Below, one piece after another: positions 23,096 to 31,848 of a DNA stretch of 37,657 nucleotides. Under the pieces are notes generated by a model. It was not told the DNA's origin, ran no database searches, and worked only from the letters and a program-made list of their open reading frames with translations. Position 1 is the first letter of the stretch, and every line of letters begins with the position of its first letter. Both the position numbers and the translations under genes were made by a program. Source of the stretch: Bacillota bacterium (GTDB lineage: Bacteria; Bacillota; Clostridia; Christensenellales; SZUA-584); contig JAEZIZ010000001.1 of NCBI GenBank assembly GCA_023415915.1, positions 1 through 37,657 of the forward strand, in the 5' to 3' direction.

Positions 23096-25135
23096 ATGGA
23101 CTTAAAGCTTGTCATAAACATCATATATAATACCGCGCTGCTGCTGGCGCTCAGCTTATCATACGCCATTTTCGAGCCCAGATCAATAAAGATGACGAAA
23201 AAATCCAGCCTTTTAATGGGCTTTATACTCGGACTTTTAGGTATAGCGATAATGATTAACCCGCATGTGCTTGCCACGGGCATCGTTTTTGATGTAAGGT
23301 CAGTGCTTATAGGCGTTACGGCCATGTTTATGGGGCCTGTGCCAGTATCCGTCGCCGCCGCTGTGACGATAGCATTCAGAGTGTTTTCCGGAGGAAGCGG
23401 AGCCGTGCCGGGCATAATAGTTATAATCATATCTGCTGTTATAGGGCTGCTGTGGCATCGTTTCCGGTTTGAAAAAGCCGTCGCCGAAAAGTCTAAAAGA
23501 TTTATCGAATTATATATCGTAGGCGTCATAATTCATCTATTCATGCTTGCTGCGATGATGGTGCTTCCATGGCAGGACGCGGTAATGGTGCTTCGCAGCA
23601 TATCGCTGCCCGTGATGCTTGTCTACCCCGTCGCTACGGCTGTGCTTGGCATGCTGTTATTCAAGCAGATTGACCGCGTCAATATACGGCTGCAGCTTGA
23701 GGAGAGAGAAGAAAGGCTCAAAGTAACGCTGCTTTCGGTAGGCGACGGCGTTATTTCGACGGATAAAGACGGCGTTATAACGCTGATAAACAAGACGGCG
23801 CAGGATATAGCGGGCTGCTCTAATAACGTGGTGGGCGAACCTATAAGCGCCGTACTGAAGCTTGAACACGAAGAGACGGGCGAGCCTGTGAGCGATCCGG
23901 TGGCAAAAGTTATTGAGACCGGGCGTACGGTAGGCATAGCAAACCATACGGTGCTGGTTTGCCGCGACGGCACAAAGAAGGTCATAGAAGACAGCGCCGC
24001 GCCCATAAAGGACGACCAGGGGAATCTAATAGGAGTGGTTTTCGTCTTCCGGGATGTGACCGAGGAGCGCAAAAAGCAGGAACAGATAAAGTATTTAAGC
24101 TATCACGACAGCCTAACGGGGCTTTATAACCGCGGCTTTTTCGATGAGGAGCTAAAGAGGCTCGATACCCACAGAAATCTGCCTATCTCAATAATAATAG
24201 GCGACGTGAACGGCTTAAAGCTTACAAACGACGCGTTCGGCCACGACGTAGGCGACGAGCTGCTGCGCGAAATGGCGCGGGCAATAAAAAAGGCGTGCCG
24301 CAAGGAAGACATAATTGCGCGGTGGGGCGGCGACGAATTCATAATACTGCTGCCCAGGACTAACGAGAAATCGGCAGAGAGGGTCTGCGAGAGGATAAAG
24401 TCTAACTGCGCAAAGGTAAAGATGTCGGACGTGAACTTTTCTATATCGCTGGGGCATGAAACAAAGGCAAGCCCCGAGCAGCAAATAGAAGAAGTGTTAA
24501 AGAGCGCGGAACAGTATATGTACCGCAAAAAATATTTGGAAAGCTCAAGCCTGCGCGGAAAGACGATAAATACCATACTTACTGCGCTGCACGAGAAGAA
24601 CCCGAGGGAACAGCAGCACTCCGTTAAAGTGAGCGAATACTGCGTAAAAATAGCAAAGGCCATGGGCATGACTACGCGGGAGATAAACCAGATGGAGCTC
24701 ATAGGCATGATGCACGACATAGGCAAGATAGCGATAAGCGACAGGGTGCTCAACAAGAAGGGCACGCTGACAGCGAAAGAATGGAGCGAATTAAAACGGC
24801 ATCCCGAAATAGGATACAGGATATTAAGCTCGTCCACCGATATGGCGTATATAGCCGAATACGTGCTTAAGCACCATGAGCGTATGGACGGCAAAGGCTA
24901 TCCCAACGGAATAAGCGGGGATAAAATTCCGCTCGAATCAAGGATTGTCGCCGTGGCCGACGCGTACGCCGCTATGACTAATGAACGCGCGTATAAGGAG
25001 GGCATGCCCGAAACGGGAGCCATTGAAGAACTCCGCGCCAAATCAGGCACGCAGTTTGACGCTGAAGTTGTAGAAATATTCATTAAAAAAGTGCTTAAAC
25101 CGGATTACGCGGCCGAACCGGCCAACGCTAAGTAA
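23096..25135 (+). CDS. 5TM-PAS-GGDEF-HD-GYP cyclic-di-GMP signalling protein
   Basis: A 679-residue membrane protein carrying both synthesis and breakdown domains. Residues 1-200 resemble the five-helix LytS-type sensor (5TM-5TMR_LYT). A PAS domain (about 212-330) follows, then GGDEF (about 340-500) with intact RWGGDEF at 411-415 and I-site RKED. The C-terminal HD-GYP domain (about 505-670) has H540/D541 in MMHDIGK and H593/H594 in KHHERMDGKGYP, so the phosphodiesterase site is complete. The balance of activities depends on the sensed signal. The ATG has a weak ribosome binding site (GGAG, near 23081). It ends two bases from the convergent ATP-grasp gene. Confidence 0.93.
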   Translation: MDLKLVINIIYNTALLLALSLSYAIFEPRSIKMTKKSSLLMGFILGLLGIAIMINPHVLATGIVFDVRSVLIGVTAMFMGPVPVSVAAAVTIAFRVFSGGSGAVPGIIVIIISAVIGLLWHRFRFEKAVAEKSKRFIELYIVGVIIHLFMLAAMMVLPWQDAVMVLRSISLPVMLVYPVATAVLGMLLFKQIDRVNIRLQLEEREERLKVTLLSVGDGVISTDKDGVITLINKTAQDIAGCSNNVVGEPISAVLKLEHEETGEPVSDPVAKVIETGRTVGIANHTVLVCRDGTKKVIEDSAAPIKDDQGNLIGVVFVFRDVTEERKKQEQIKYLSYHDSLTGLYNRGFFDEELKRLDTHRNLPISIIIGDVNGLKLTNDAFGHDVGDELLREMARAIKKACRKEDIIARWGGDEFIILLPRTNEKSAERVCERIKSNCAKVKMSDVNFSISLGHETKASPEQQIEEVLKSAEQYMYRKKYLESSSLRGKTINTILTALHEKNPREQQHSVKVSEYCVKIAKAMGMTTREINQMELIGMMHDIGKIAISDRVLNKKGTLTAKEWSELKRHPEIGYRILSSSTDMAYIAEYVLKHHERMDGKGYPNGISGDKIPLESRIVAVADAYAAMTNERAYKEGMPETGAIEELRAKSGTQFDAEVVEIFIKKVLKPDYAAEPANAK

Positions 25136-25137
25136 CA

Positions 25138-26046
25138 TTAAAAGAACATTCCGAAACGTATCCTTACGTAGTGATAAATTTCTTGGGGAATATTGACGTT
25201 GCAGCAGGATTGCAGTCCCTCAAAGCCCGGAGAGGAATTCACCTCGCATATCTTGAAATGATTTTCATCGAACAGAAGGTCTACGCCCGCTATATCGAGG
25301 CCCAGTATCCTCGTGGCCTCGGTGGCCAGCCATTCGATTTCCGGCGTTACCTCATACCGCGTTACCTTGCCTCCGGCGGAGAAATTTGCTTTGAAGCCGG
25401 TATCCGCCGCTGTTCTTTCCATGCAGCCTATTACTCTCCCGCCTATTACGAACACCCTTAAATCCCGCCCGAAACTTGATCTTACGAATTCCTGAAGTAT
25501 CAGGTTGAATTTGGGGTTGGTAAGCTCAATAAGCTGAATAAGGTCGGTAAGCTGCGATTTCTTTTCGGCAAGGAACACGCCCTTGCCTTGAGAGCCGGAG
25601 ATGGCCTTTATTACGACAGGGAAGCCTATCTGTTTCTCCACGAGCTCCGAATCCACGGGCAGTTTCATAAGCATCGTCTTGGGCACGGGCAGATTTTTCT
25701 CCGCGAGTATCTGGTGCGTGAACAGCTTGTCTTTTACCGTCTCTATGCCGAGTGAAGAATTAATACAGGGAACGCCCAGCTTTTCAAGGTGGCGCAGTAT
25801 GGAAAGCGCGAAATACGACGTGCCGGCGCCCATGCGGGGCAGCACGAAGTCGGGGAGAGGAACGGGGCTGCCGTCCACGAATATGCTTTTACGGTCCTCC
25901 CGGGTCACTATTATGTCGAACTGCTCGGGTTTTATTACGCGCAGCGCTATGTTCTGCTCCTTTGCAACTTCTAAAAAGCACTGTATCTCGTAACTTTCGG
26001 GCTTTAAGTCAGTTTCCGTCTCGCGATAGATTATCCATCCCTGCAT
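25138..26046 (-). CDS. RimK-like ATP-grasp ligase
   Basis: A 302-residue ATP-grasp protein of the RimK family, which joins glutamate or similar amino acids to a carboxyl end of a protein, peptide or small molecule. The N-terminal part (about 1-95) is the RimK-like domain ending in PDFVLPRMGAG. Residues 110-290 hold the ATP-grasp fold: PVVIKAISGSQGKGVF binds nucleotide, LRVFVIGGRVIG and the metal site DLLFDENHFKICEVNSSPGFEG follow. I placed the start at 26046 because GGAGG lies eight bases upstream; longer in-frame starts lack such a site. It is divergent from an ABC exporter pair. The acceptor substrate is unknown. Confidence 0.85.
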   Translation of the reverse strand: MQGWIIYRETETDLKPESYEIQCFLEVAKEQNIALRVIKPEQFDIIVTREDRKSIFVDGSPVPLPDFVLPRMGAGTSYFALSILRHLEKLGVPCINSSLGIETVKDKLFTHQILAEKNLPVPKTMLMKLPVDSELVEKQIGFPVVIKAISGSQGKGVFLAEKKSQLTDLIQLIELTNPKFNLILQEFVRSSFGRDLRVFVIGGRVIGCMERTAADTGFKANFSAGGKVTRYEVTPEIEWLATEATRILGLDIAGVDLLFDENHFKICEVNSSPGFEGLQSCCNVNIPQEIYHYVRIRFGMFF

Positions 26047-26179
26047 AATCATATCCTCCCAAAAACACCGGTATTTAGAAGAATATAATAACCCGGTTTT
26101 TTTCAAAAAGCAACGTGTACGATAATTAAATATAATCATTTATTGCGCGCATAAAAAATGATAATAGTTTAAACTGAAC

Positions 26180-26208
26180 TTTACTCATTTCCTTAATAAT
26201 GATATATT
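26180..26208 (+). promoter_or_regulatory. promoter of the ABC exporter pair
   Basis: TTTACT (26180-26185) and TATATT (26203-26208) with a 17-base spacer. It lies 33 bases before the ATPase start in an A+T-rich divergent region. Confidence 0.5.
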
Positions 26209-26241
26209 GGACATAATAACTAGCTATTCGGAGGCAAATTA

Positions 26242-26961
26242 ATGATCGAACTAAACGGAGTATCAAAAACATATGGCGGTAAGGTAAAAGCGGTGGACAA
26301 CATCTCGCTGACGATAAATTCGGGATGCATATACGGGTTTTTGGGTCCCAACGGAGCGGGCAAGACCACTACGATAAAGCTCATTACCGGCATAATAAAA
26401 CCTGACAGCGGCAGGATACTCGTGGACGGCGCCGATGTGGAAAAAGAGCCGCTCAAAACAAAGAAGAGCATAGGCTTCGTGCCCGACGACCCCAACGTTT
26501 TCCTGCGCCTCAAGGGCGTGGAATATCTGTCGTTTATGGCGGACATATATGAAGTCGGCTCCAAGGAACGCCAGGGCATAATCTCTGACCTCGCCAGGCG
26601 CTTTGAGATGACGAACGCTCTTGGCGACAGGATACAGAGCTATTCGCACGGCATGAGGCAGAAGATTGTGCTTATGGGCGCGCTGCTGCACAAGCCGAGC
26701 GTATGGATACTTGACGAGCCGATGACCGGCTTGGATCCCAAGTCGGCGTTTGAGCTAAAGCAGATGATGCGCGAGCATGCAAATGAAGGCAAGACCGTGT
26801 TCTTTTCGACGCACGTGCTCGATGTGGCCGAGAAGGTATGCGATAAGGTTGCCGTTATAAGCGCGGGTAGAATAGTATTTGCAGGCGACATAGGAGATAT
26901 AAAAAAGACCGGCAACGAGTCGCTGGAGAAAATGTTCCTGGAGATGACGGAAAATGCGTAA
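26242..26961 (+). CDS. ABC transporter ATP-binding protein
   Basis: A 239-residue ATPase of the ABC-2 exporter type (CcmA/drug or Na+ exporter-like). Walker A GPNGAGKTT is at 35-43, the signature SHGMRQ at 135-140 (degenerate LSGGQ, common in this group), Walker B WILDEP with D158/E159, and switch His in FFSTHVLD. GGAGG precedes the ATG by six bases. The reading frame overlaps the permease start by eight bases, so the two are translationally coupled. The transported compound is not identified. Confidence 0.93.
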   Translation: MIELNGVSKTYGGKVKAVDNISLTINSGCIYGFLGPNGAGKTTTIKLITGIIKPDSGRILVDGADVEKEPLKTKKSIGFVPDDPNVFLRLKGVEYLSFMADIYEVGSKERQGIISDLARRFEMTNALGDRIQSYSHGMRQKIVLMGALLHKPSVWILDEPMTGLDPKSAFELKQMMREHANEGKTVFFSTHVLDVAEKVCDKVAVISAGRIVFAGDIGDIKKTGNESLEKMFLEMTENA

Positions 26962-28582
26962 GATATTGCTGCTGTTAAAGATATACTTGAAGAGCGGCGA
27001 AGGACTGACTTCGAGCAAGAACAAAAAAACCAAATACCTTCTGCTATTGGTATTGCTGTTCGCTTTCGGTTCGTTCGCGTTTTCTATGGTGTTCTTCGCC
27101 GTCGAGATATACAACGGGCTGGCGCCGTTTAATGCGCAGAACATAATATTGCCGCTTGTTTTCGGCGCTACGAGCATTGTGATATTTCTGTTCGGCATAT
27201 TTTATGTTATATCGATAATGTATCACGCAGACGACGTGGAGCAGATGAAGTATATGCCGCTAAAAGTCTATCACATACTCGGCGCAAAATTCATGCTGCT
27301 CGTAATATACGAATATATTTTCGAGGCGTTCATACTTGCGCCCGTGCTGGTGGCTTACGGCATAATGAGCGGCGCGGGAGCGGCGTATATAATATATTCG
27401 GCGATACTTTTCCTGATAACGCCAGTTATTGCGCTGTCCATGGCGGCACTGCTCGTTATGATAGTAATGCGGTTTACGAGCATTGGCAAGAACAAGCAGG
27501 CGTTTACGTTCATAGGCGGCATACTTGCCATGGCGCTGGCTATAGGATTCAACGTGGCGGTGCAGAGCTTTGCGGGGCAGATAAGCGACGCCGCTTTGAT
27601 GGAAGCTTTTAAAAACTCGACGCTTCCCGATATTATGAGCAGCATATTCCCGGGGATAGGGTTTGCCTCAAAAGCGCTGCTTGAAAGCGCCACTCTTGCG
27701 GGCCTTTGGAACCTTCTGCTGTTCGCGCTGTGCACGGCAGGCGCTGTGGCGGTATTCATGATAGCGGGGCGGCTGCTGTATTTAAAGGGGGTTTCCGGCA
27801 TCACCGAAACGTCCGCAAAACGCAGGGCGATAAAGGACCTCGGGCGCGAGACGGAAAGCACGTCGGCCTTAAGGGCGTATTTTAAAAAGGAATTGCGGCT
27901 GCTTTTCAGGTCTCCGATAGCGTTTATGAATTGCGTGCTGATGACGTTTATCTGGCCTGTGATCATATTGATAATGTTGTTCAGCGGCGGCGGCAAGACG
28001 GAAGCCTTTGCGTATTTGATATCCCAGATGAACGACGGGCTCCTTCTCGCTGTACTGGTGGGCGCGAGCGCGTTCATAGCCTCGTCGATACCGATAACGA
28101 GCACGGCGATATCGCGGGAAGGTAAGTCGCTTTATTTCGCCAAATACATACCTATGAGCATGCACAAACAGCTCAAGGCCAAGGCTTACTCCGGCATGCT
28201 GTTCTCGGGGATAAGTATATTGCTGCTGGTGCTGGTGGGAATTTTGATTGGAGCGAGCATAACCGTATCGATAGCGGCTCTTGTAATAGGAATGATAGCG
28301 ATGGCTGCTATATCGTACGCGGGGCTGCTGATAGATGTGGGGAATCCGAAGCTCGAATGGATAAACGAGCAACAAGCCATAAAGCAGAACATGAACTCCC
28401 TTCTCAGCATGCTGGTGGGCGTACTGTTCGGAGCGATAGCTATAGTGCCCGCGGCGGTGTTTAATACGTCGCTGGCGGTCACTGCGGCATACTGCCTGGT
28501 ATTCTTCCTTGCGATGCTGCTTATATTAAGGAGCCGCGCCAACACGAGAGCCGTCGATAAGCTTATCGTTATGGACGTTTGA
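26954..28582 (+). CDS. ABC exporter permease, ABC-2-like
   Basis: A 542-residue membrane protein with about 12 hydrophobic segments, in two halves separated by a hydrophilic, Arg-rich stretch around residues 280-310 (KRRAIKDLGRETES). This is the size of two-half permeases that partner CcmA-like ATPases in clostridia; the closest function is unknown. It begins inside the end of the ATPase gene. Its last 57 bases overlap the last 57 bases of the convergent GGDEF/EAL gene, so both C-termini are encoded on opposite strands of the same DNA. No terminator lies between them. Confidence 0.85.
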   Translation: MRKILLLLKIYLKSGEGLTSSKNKKTKYLLLLVLLFAFGSFAFSMVFFAVEIYNGLAPFNAQNIILPLVFGATSIVIFLFGIFYVISIMYHADDVEQMKYMPLKVYHILGAKFMLLVIYEYIFEAFILAPVLVAYGIMSGAGAAYIIYSAILFLITPVIALSMAALLVMIVMRFTSIGKNKQAFTFIGGILAMALAIGFNVAVQSFAGQISDAALMEAFKNSTLPDIMSSIFPGIGFASKALLESATLAGLWNLLLFALCTAGAVAVFMIAGRLLYLKGVSGITETSAKRRAIKDLGRETESTSALRAYFKKELRLLFRSPIAFMNCVLMTFIWPVIILIMLFSGGGKTEAFAYLISQMNDGLLLAVLVGASAFIASSIPITSTAISREGKSLYFAKYIPMSMHKQLKAKAYSGMLFSGISILLLVLVGILIGASITVSIAALVIGMIAMAAISYAGLLIDVGNPKLEWINEQQAIKQNMNSLLSMLVGVLFGAIAIVPAAVFNTSLAVTAAYCLVFFLAMLLILRSRANTRAVDKLIVMDV

Positions 28583-30886
28583 GGATATATAGCCCGCATA
28601 GCGCTCAAGTTTATCGGGAGTAAGCGGTTTGGAGAAGTAAAATCCCTGAAAGTTTCTGCAGCCCAGGCTGCAGAGCTTTTTTATTTGCTCGGCCGTTTCG
28701 GCGTATTCCACCACTATTTCCACGCCGAGCGCGTCGCACATCAGCTTTAACGATTCGAATATCGCGGAGCTGTATACGTTTTTATGTATATCGAGGCTTA
28801 TCTCCTTGTCTATTTTAAGCGTATTTATGTTAAGGTACTTAAAGTACGTAAGGGAAGAAAACCCTGATCCGAAATCGTCTATCGCTATGCGCACGCCCGC
28901 GGCCGAAAGCTCCAGTATCTTTGAAACGACGGTATGGTCGGCAAGCGCGGCAAGCGTTTCGGTGACTTCGACTTCGAAGCAATGCCTTGGTATCTTCTTG
29001 CTGTCCAGCGTCTGAAGTATATAAGGAACAAGAAAGTTATTGTCGAACTGACGCACTGAAAGGTTTATGCTGAGCTTGGGAAGCTCCAGGCCTTTATCCG
29101 TCCACTCTTTGAACTGGCGCGCCGACTCCTCTATTACCCAGTTTCCAACGGATATTATCATGCCGCTGTCTTCAAGAAGGCTGATGAACTGATCGGGCGG
29201 AACCTTTCCGAATTCGGGATGAGTCCACCTTAAAAGCGCCTCCACTCCGCAAAGCTTGTGCGTCACGATGTTGTACTGCGGCTGGTATTCAAGCGAGAAC
29301 TCCTTGTTGTTAAGGGCGGTACGCAATGCGTTGAGCATCTTGTTCCGTTTCATTATCTCGTGTTCGTTCTGCTCCGAGTAGAATGCGAAATGCTCCCTTG
29401 TCTTCTTAGCCTGGCCAAGCGCCAAACTTGCTTTATGTATAAGGCTTTTGGCGTTTTCGTCGGCTGCGGACGTGCATATCCCGATATTTACCGACGCGGA
29501 TATGAACTTATCCTGTATCACAAGGGGCTGCTGGAACGCCTGTACGATATGTTCGGCGATAAACGCCGCCGAGCCCGGCACGCCTGACGGCTTTATAACG
29601 ACGAACTCGTCGCCCTTCATGCGAGCGAATATATCCCTCTCCGTTACGTACCGCTTAATAATTTCGGCAGTCTTTTTAATAAGCTGATCGCCAGTTTCGT
29701 ATCCATATGAGCTGTTGATATGGTCTATCTTGCCCGGATCCACAAGCAGCACGGTAACGGGTTCGTTTCTTTCCTGCAGCAGATCCTCAAGCTCTTGCAT
29801 CATCGACGTATAGTTGGGGAGCTTGGTAAGCGGGTCAATAAACGCCAGCTCGCGTATTTTCTTTTCGGAGCGTTTTGCTTCCGTTATGTCTTTAATAGAC
29901 ACCATACGGCCTAAATGCGCGCCTCTGTCGCTATTCAGCACTATCGAGGACAGGCTGTAAAACCGCCTGCCTAACTGAAGCTCCGAATGTCGCGCCTTTT
30001 TTTCTATCTGGGAGGCTAAAACTTCCGAAAGCTCATAGCAGTATTTGCCGAGAGCTTCGTCTTTTGTTACAGAGAATATATTTTCCGCTATCGGGTTTAT
30101 ATCGAGTATGCGGTTTTCGCTGTCCAGCAGTATTATGCCGTCCAGCGTCTTTCTGATTATCATATCACGGGCAAGCGGCCGCAGATAAAACTGGCTCGTG
30201 GATGTTGCAAGATGCGTCAGCAGCGCGCCGGAAAACAGCAGCGTAACCGGAGTATAATCCATATGGATATCCGTAAAGCCCTTCAAGTAATACATAGCGT
30301 TTACGAATATCGGAACAATGGCGGAAAACACAAGCATTATTGCCTGCCCTGAGATAAGCCTCGTCGTTCTTAGCGAAACATATATTATATAAACGAAAGC
30401 GGCTAATACGACAACATACGAGTATGTTGACGAGAGCTTCATGGCTATGCCGTACTGCGGGTAAAGGAACGTGTAGGCAGCGTTATCCGGATGATATACA
30501 GAGGTGCCCAAGTACATAGCCCTGTGCAGCTCGTTTGTGAACATCAGCGCTATGAATACGGCGGACGGCACGAACAGCAGGCATATGGCAGCGGGCAGCC
30601 TGCGGGGAGAAGGATACGCGTATCTCAGCACAAACAGCAGGAAGAAAACCGGTATCAGCGCCATTGCGATGTATTTGACTTTGACGGCCGCGATCTTTGC
30701 TGCTTTCTCCGCAAAGTTAAGCTCAAAGATATAAGCAACGCACCAAAGCACAATAAGCAGCAGAATTATAAACAGATGATTCGCTGCAAACGTCTTTTTT
30801 TGCTTTATGACATATGCCGCCAACACGACGCATAGTATAGCGGCAGCTATTACCGGTATGCTAAAAGGATTAAAACTAAAACTCAA
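28526..30886 (-). CDS. 7TM-PAS-GGDEF-EAL cyclic-di-GMP phosphodiesterase
   Basis: A 786-residue membrane regulator. Residues 1-225 form the seven-helix region seen at the N-terminus of some histidine kinases; the kinase at 34578 has a related one. A PAS domain (about 235-345), a GGDEF domain (about 355-520) and an EAL domain (about 530-770) follow. The GGDEF site is altered to KGDEF (424-428), so cyclase activity is doubtful. The EAL site looks complete: EALLRW with E549, LSINLSV, EVTET, IDDFGSG, LKIDKEI, EYAET and QGFYFSKPL. It likely degrades cyclic-di-GMP, perhaps regulated by GTP binding. The start is TTG with GAGAGG six bases upstream. The last 19 residues lie in the overlap with the permease gene. 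Confidence 0.9.
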   Translation of the reverse strand: MSFSFNPFSIPVIAAAILCVVLAAYVIKQKKTFAANHLFIILLLIVLWCVAYIFELNFAEKAAKIAAVKVKYIAMALIPVFFLLFVLRYAYPSPRRLPAAICLLFVPSAVFIALMFTNELHRAMYLGTSVYHPDNAAYTFLYPQYGIAMKLSSTYSYVVVLAAFVYIIYVSLRTTRLISGQAIMLVFSAIVPIFVNAMYYLKGFTDIHMDYTPVTLLFSGALLTHLATSTSQFYLRPLARDMIIRKTLDGIILLDSENRILDINPIAENIFSVTKDEALGKYCYELSEVLASQIEKKARHSELQLGRRFYSLSSIVLNSDRGAHLGRMVSIKDITEAKRSEKKIRELAFIDPLTKLPNYTSMMQELEDLLQERNEPVTVLLVDPGKIDHINSSYGYETGDQLIKKTAEIIKRYVTERDIFARMKGDEFVVIKPSGVPGSAAFIAEHIVQAFQQPLVIQDKFISASVNIGICTSAADENAKSLIHKASLALGQAKKTREHFAFYSEQNEHEIMKRNKMLNALRTALNNKEFSLEYQPQYNIVTHKLCGVEALLRWTHPEFGKVPPDQFISLLEDSGMIISVGNWVIEESARQFKEWTDKGLELPKLSINLSVRQFDNNFLVPYILQTLDSKKIPRHCFEVEVTETLAALADHTVVSKILELSAAGVRIAIDDFGSGFSSLTYFKYLNINTLKIDKEISLDIHKNVYSSAIFESLKLMCDALGVEIVVEYAETAEQIKKLCSLGCRNFQGFYFSKPLTPDKLERYAGYISSNVHNDKLIDGSRVGAAP

Positions 30887-30965
30887 AGTAAACCTCTCAC
30901 AGCTGCAATACAGATATTATATAAACATTTACAGATATGGTAAAACAATTTTTTCCGTTTAATGT

Positions 30966-30995
30966 TTGTAATGTATGCTCTTGTTGTAATATAAT
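30966..30995 (+). promoter_or_regulatory. promoter of lemA
   Basis: TTGTAA (30966-30971) and TATAAT (30990-30995) with an 18-base spacer, giving a leader of about 85 bases. Confidence 0.6.
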
Positions 30996-31087
30996 TATGC
31001 TTAACGGATACTGAAAACGAGCTTGCGCAAATCTTAATATGCCATTCGTTGCGAGGCTTTTATTGAAAATAAGGAGGAGGGAATATA

Positions 31088-31642
31088 ATGCTGATAGGTA
31101 TAATCGTAGCGGCGGTCGTTGCCATAATAATAATCTGGGCTGTTGCTTCTTACAACGGTTTTATACGCTTAAGGAACACGATAGAAGAAGCGTTCTCAAC
31201 CATGGATGTTTATCTTAAGAAAAGGTACGATCTGATACCGAATCTTGTTGAGACTGTCAAGGGTTACGCAAGCCATGAGAAAGAGACGCTTGAACGCGTT
31301 GTAGCTGCGAGAAACATGGCTGCGTCCGCGACGACGCTGGAGGACAAGGTAGAGAAGGAAAACATACTTCAAGGCACGCTTAAGAGCCTGTTCGCGATAG
31401 CGGAAGCCTACCCCGACCTTAAGGCGAACACGAATTTTTTAGCATTGCAGAGCGAACTTACGCGCATAGAGGACGAGATAGCGAATTCCAGGAAGTACTA
31501 CAACGCGGTAGTAAAGCAGAACAATATAAAACGCGAAACGTTCCCAAGCGCAATAATCGCCAGCATGTTCGGATTCGACAAAAAGCCCATGTTTGAGGTG
31601 GGCGGCGAGCAGGAGAGGGAAGCCGTTAAGGTGCAGTTCTGA
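31088..31642 (+). CDS. lemA: LemA family protein
   Basis: A 184-residue LemA protein. One N-terminal membrane helix (about 2-22) is followed by a long helical bundle outside or inside the membrane, with the landmarks YNGFIRLRNTIEEAFSTMD, KKRYDLIPNLVETVKGYASHE and SELTRIEDEIANSRKYYNAVV. These are conserved in the family. LemA is widespread but its function is unsettled; in other genomes it neighbours TPM-domain or HtpX proteins, and neither occurs here. AAGGAGGAGGG precedes the ATG, a very strong ribosome binding site. A good terminator follows, so it is monocistronic. Confidence 0.93.
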   Translation: MLIGIIVAAVVAIIIIWAVASYNGFIRLRNTIEEAFSTMDVYLKKRYDLIPNLVETVKGYASHEKETLERVVAARNMAASATTLEDKVEKENILQGTLKSLFAIAEAYPDLKANTNFLALQSELTRIEDEIANSRKYYNAVVKQNNIKRETFPSAIIASMFGFDKKPMFEVGGEQEREAVKVQF

Positions 31643-31705
31643 CAGCGCCTGCACTACTGGTAACGCTTTGGTTTATTGATAAACGTTTGTATGATTTTAA
31701 TCAGC

Positions 31706-31728
31706 AAAAGCCGCAACGCGGCTTTTTT
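31706..31728 (+). terminator. terminator of lemA
   Basis: AAAAGCCGC and GCGGCTTTT form a perfect stem around AAC, followed by a T-run. Confidence 0.85.
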
Positions 31729-31848
31729 GCTTATCCGGTTGCCGGCGAACAGGTAAACATTTGTAATAGCGCGGTAATAATTTTGCGTTCCATATAATAA
31801 GAGAATAATGGTATTATCAGTTGGCGATTGATATAGGAGGATTCAGCG

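Noticed and set aside
24124..24894. 256-residue minus-strand ORF inside the GGDEF/HD-GYP gene
   Set aside because: It is an antisense shadow of conserved catalytic domains.
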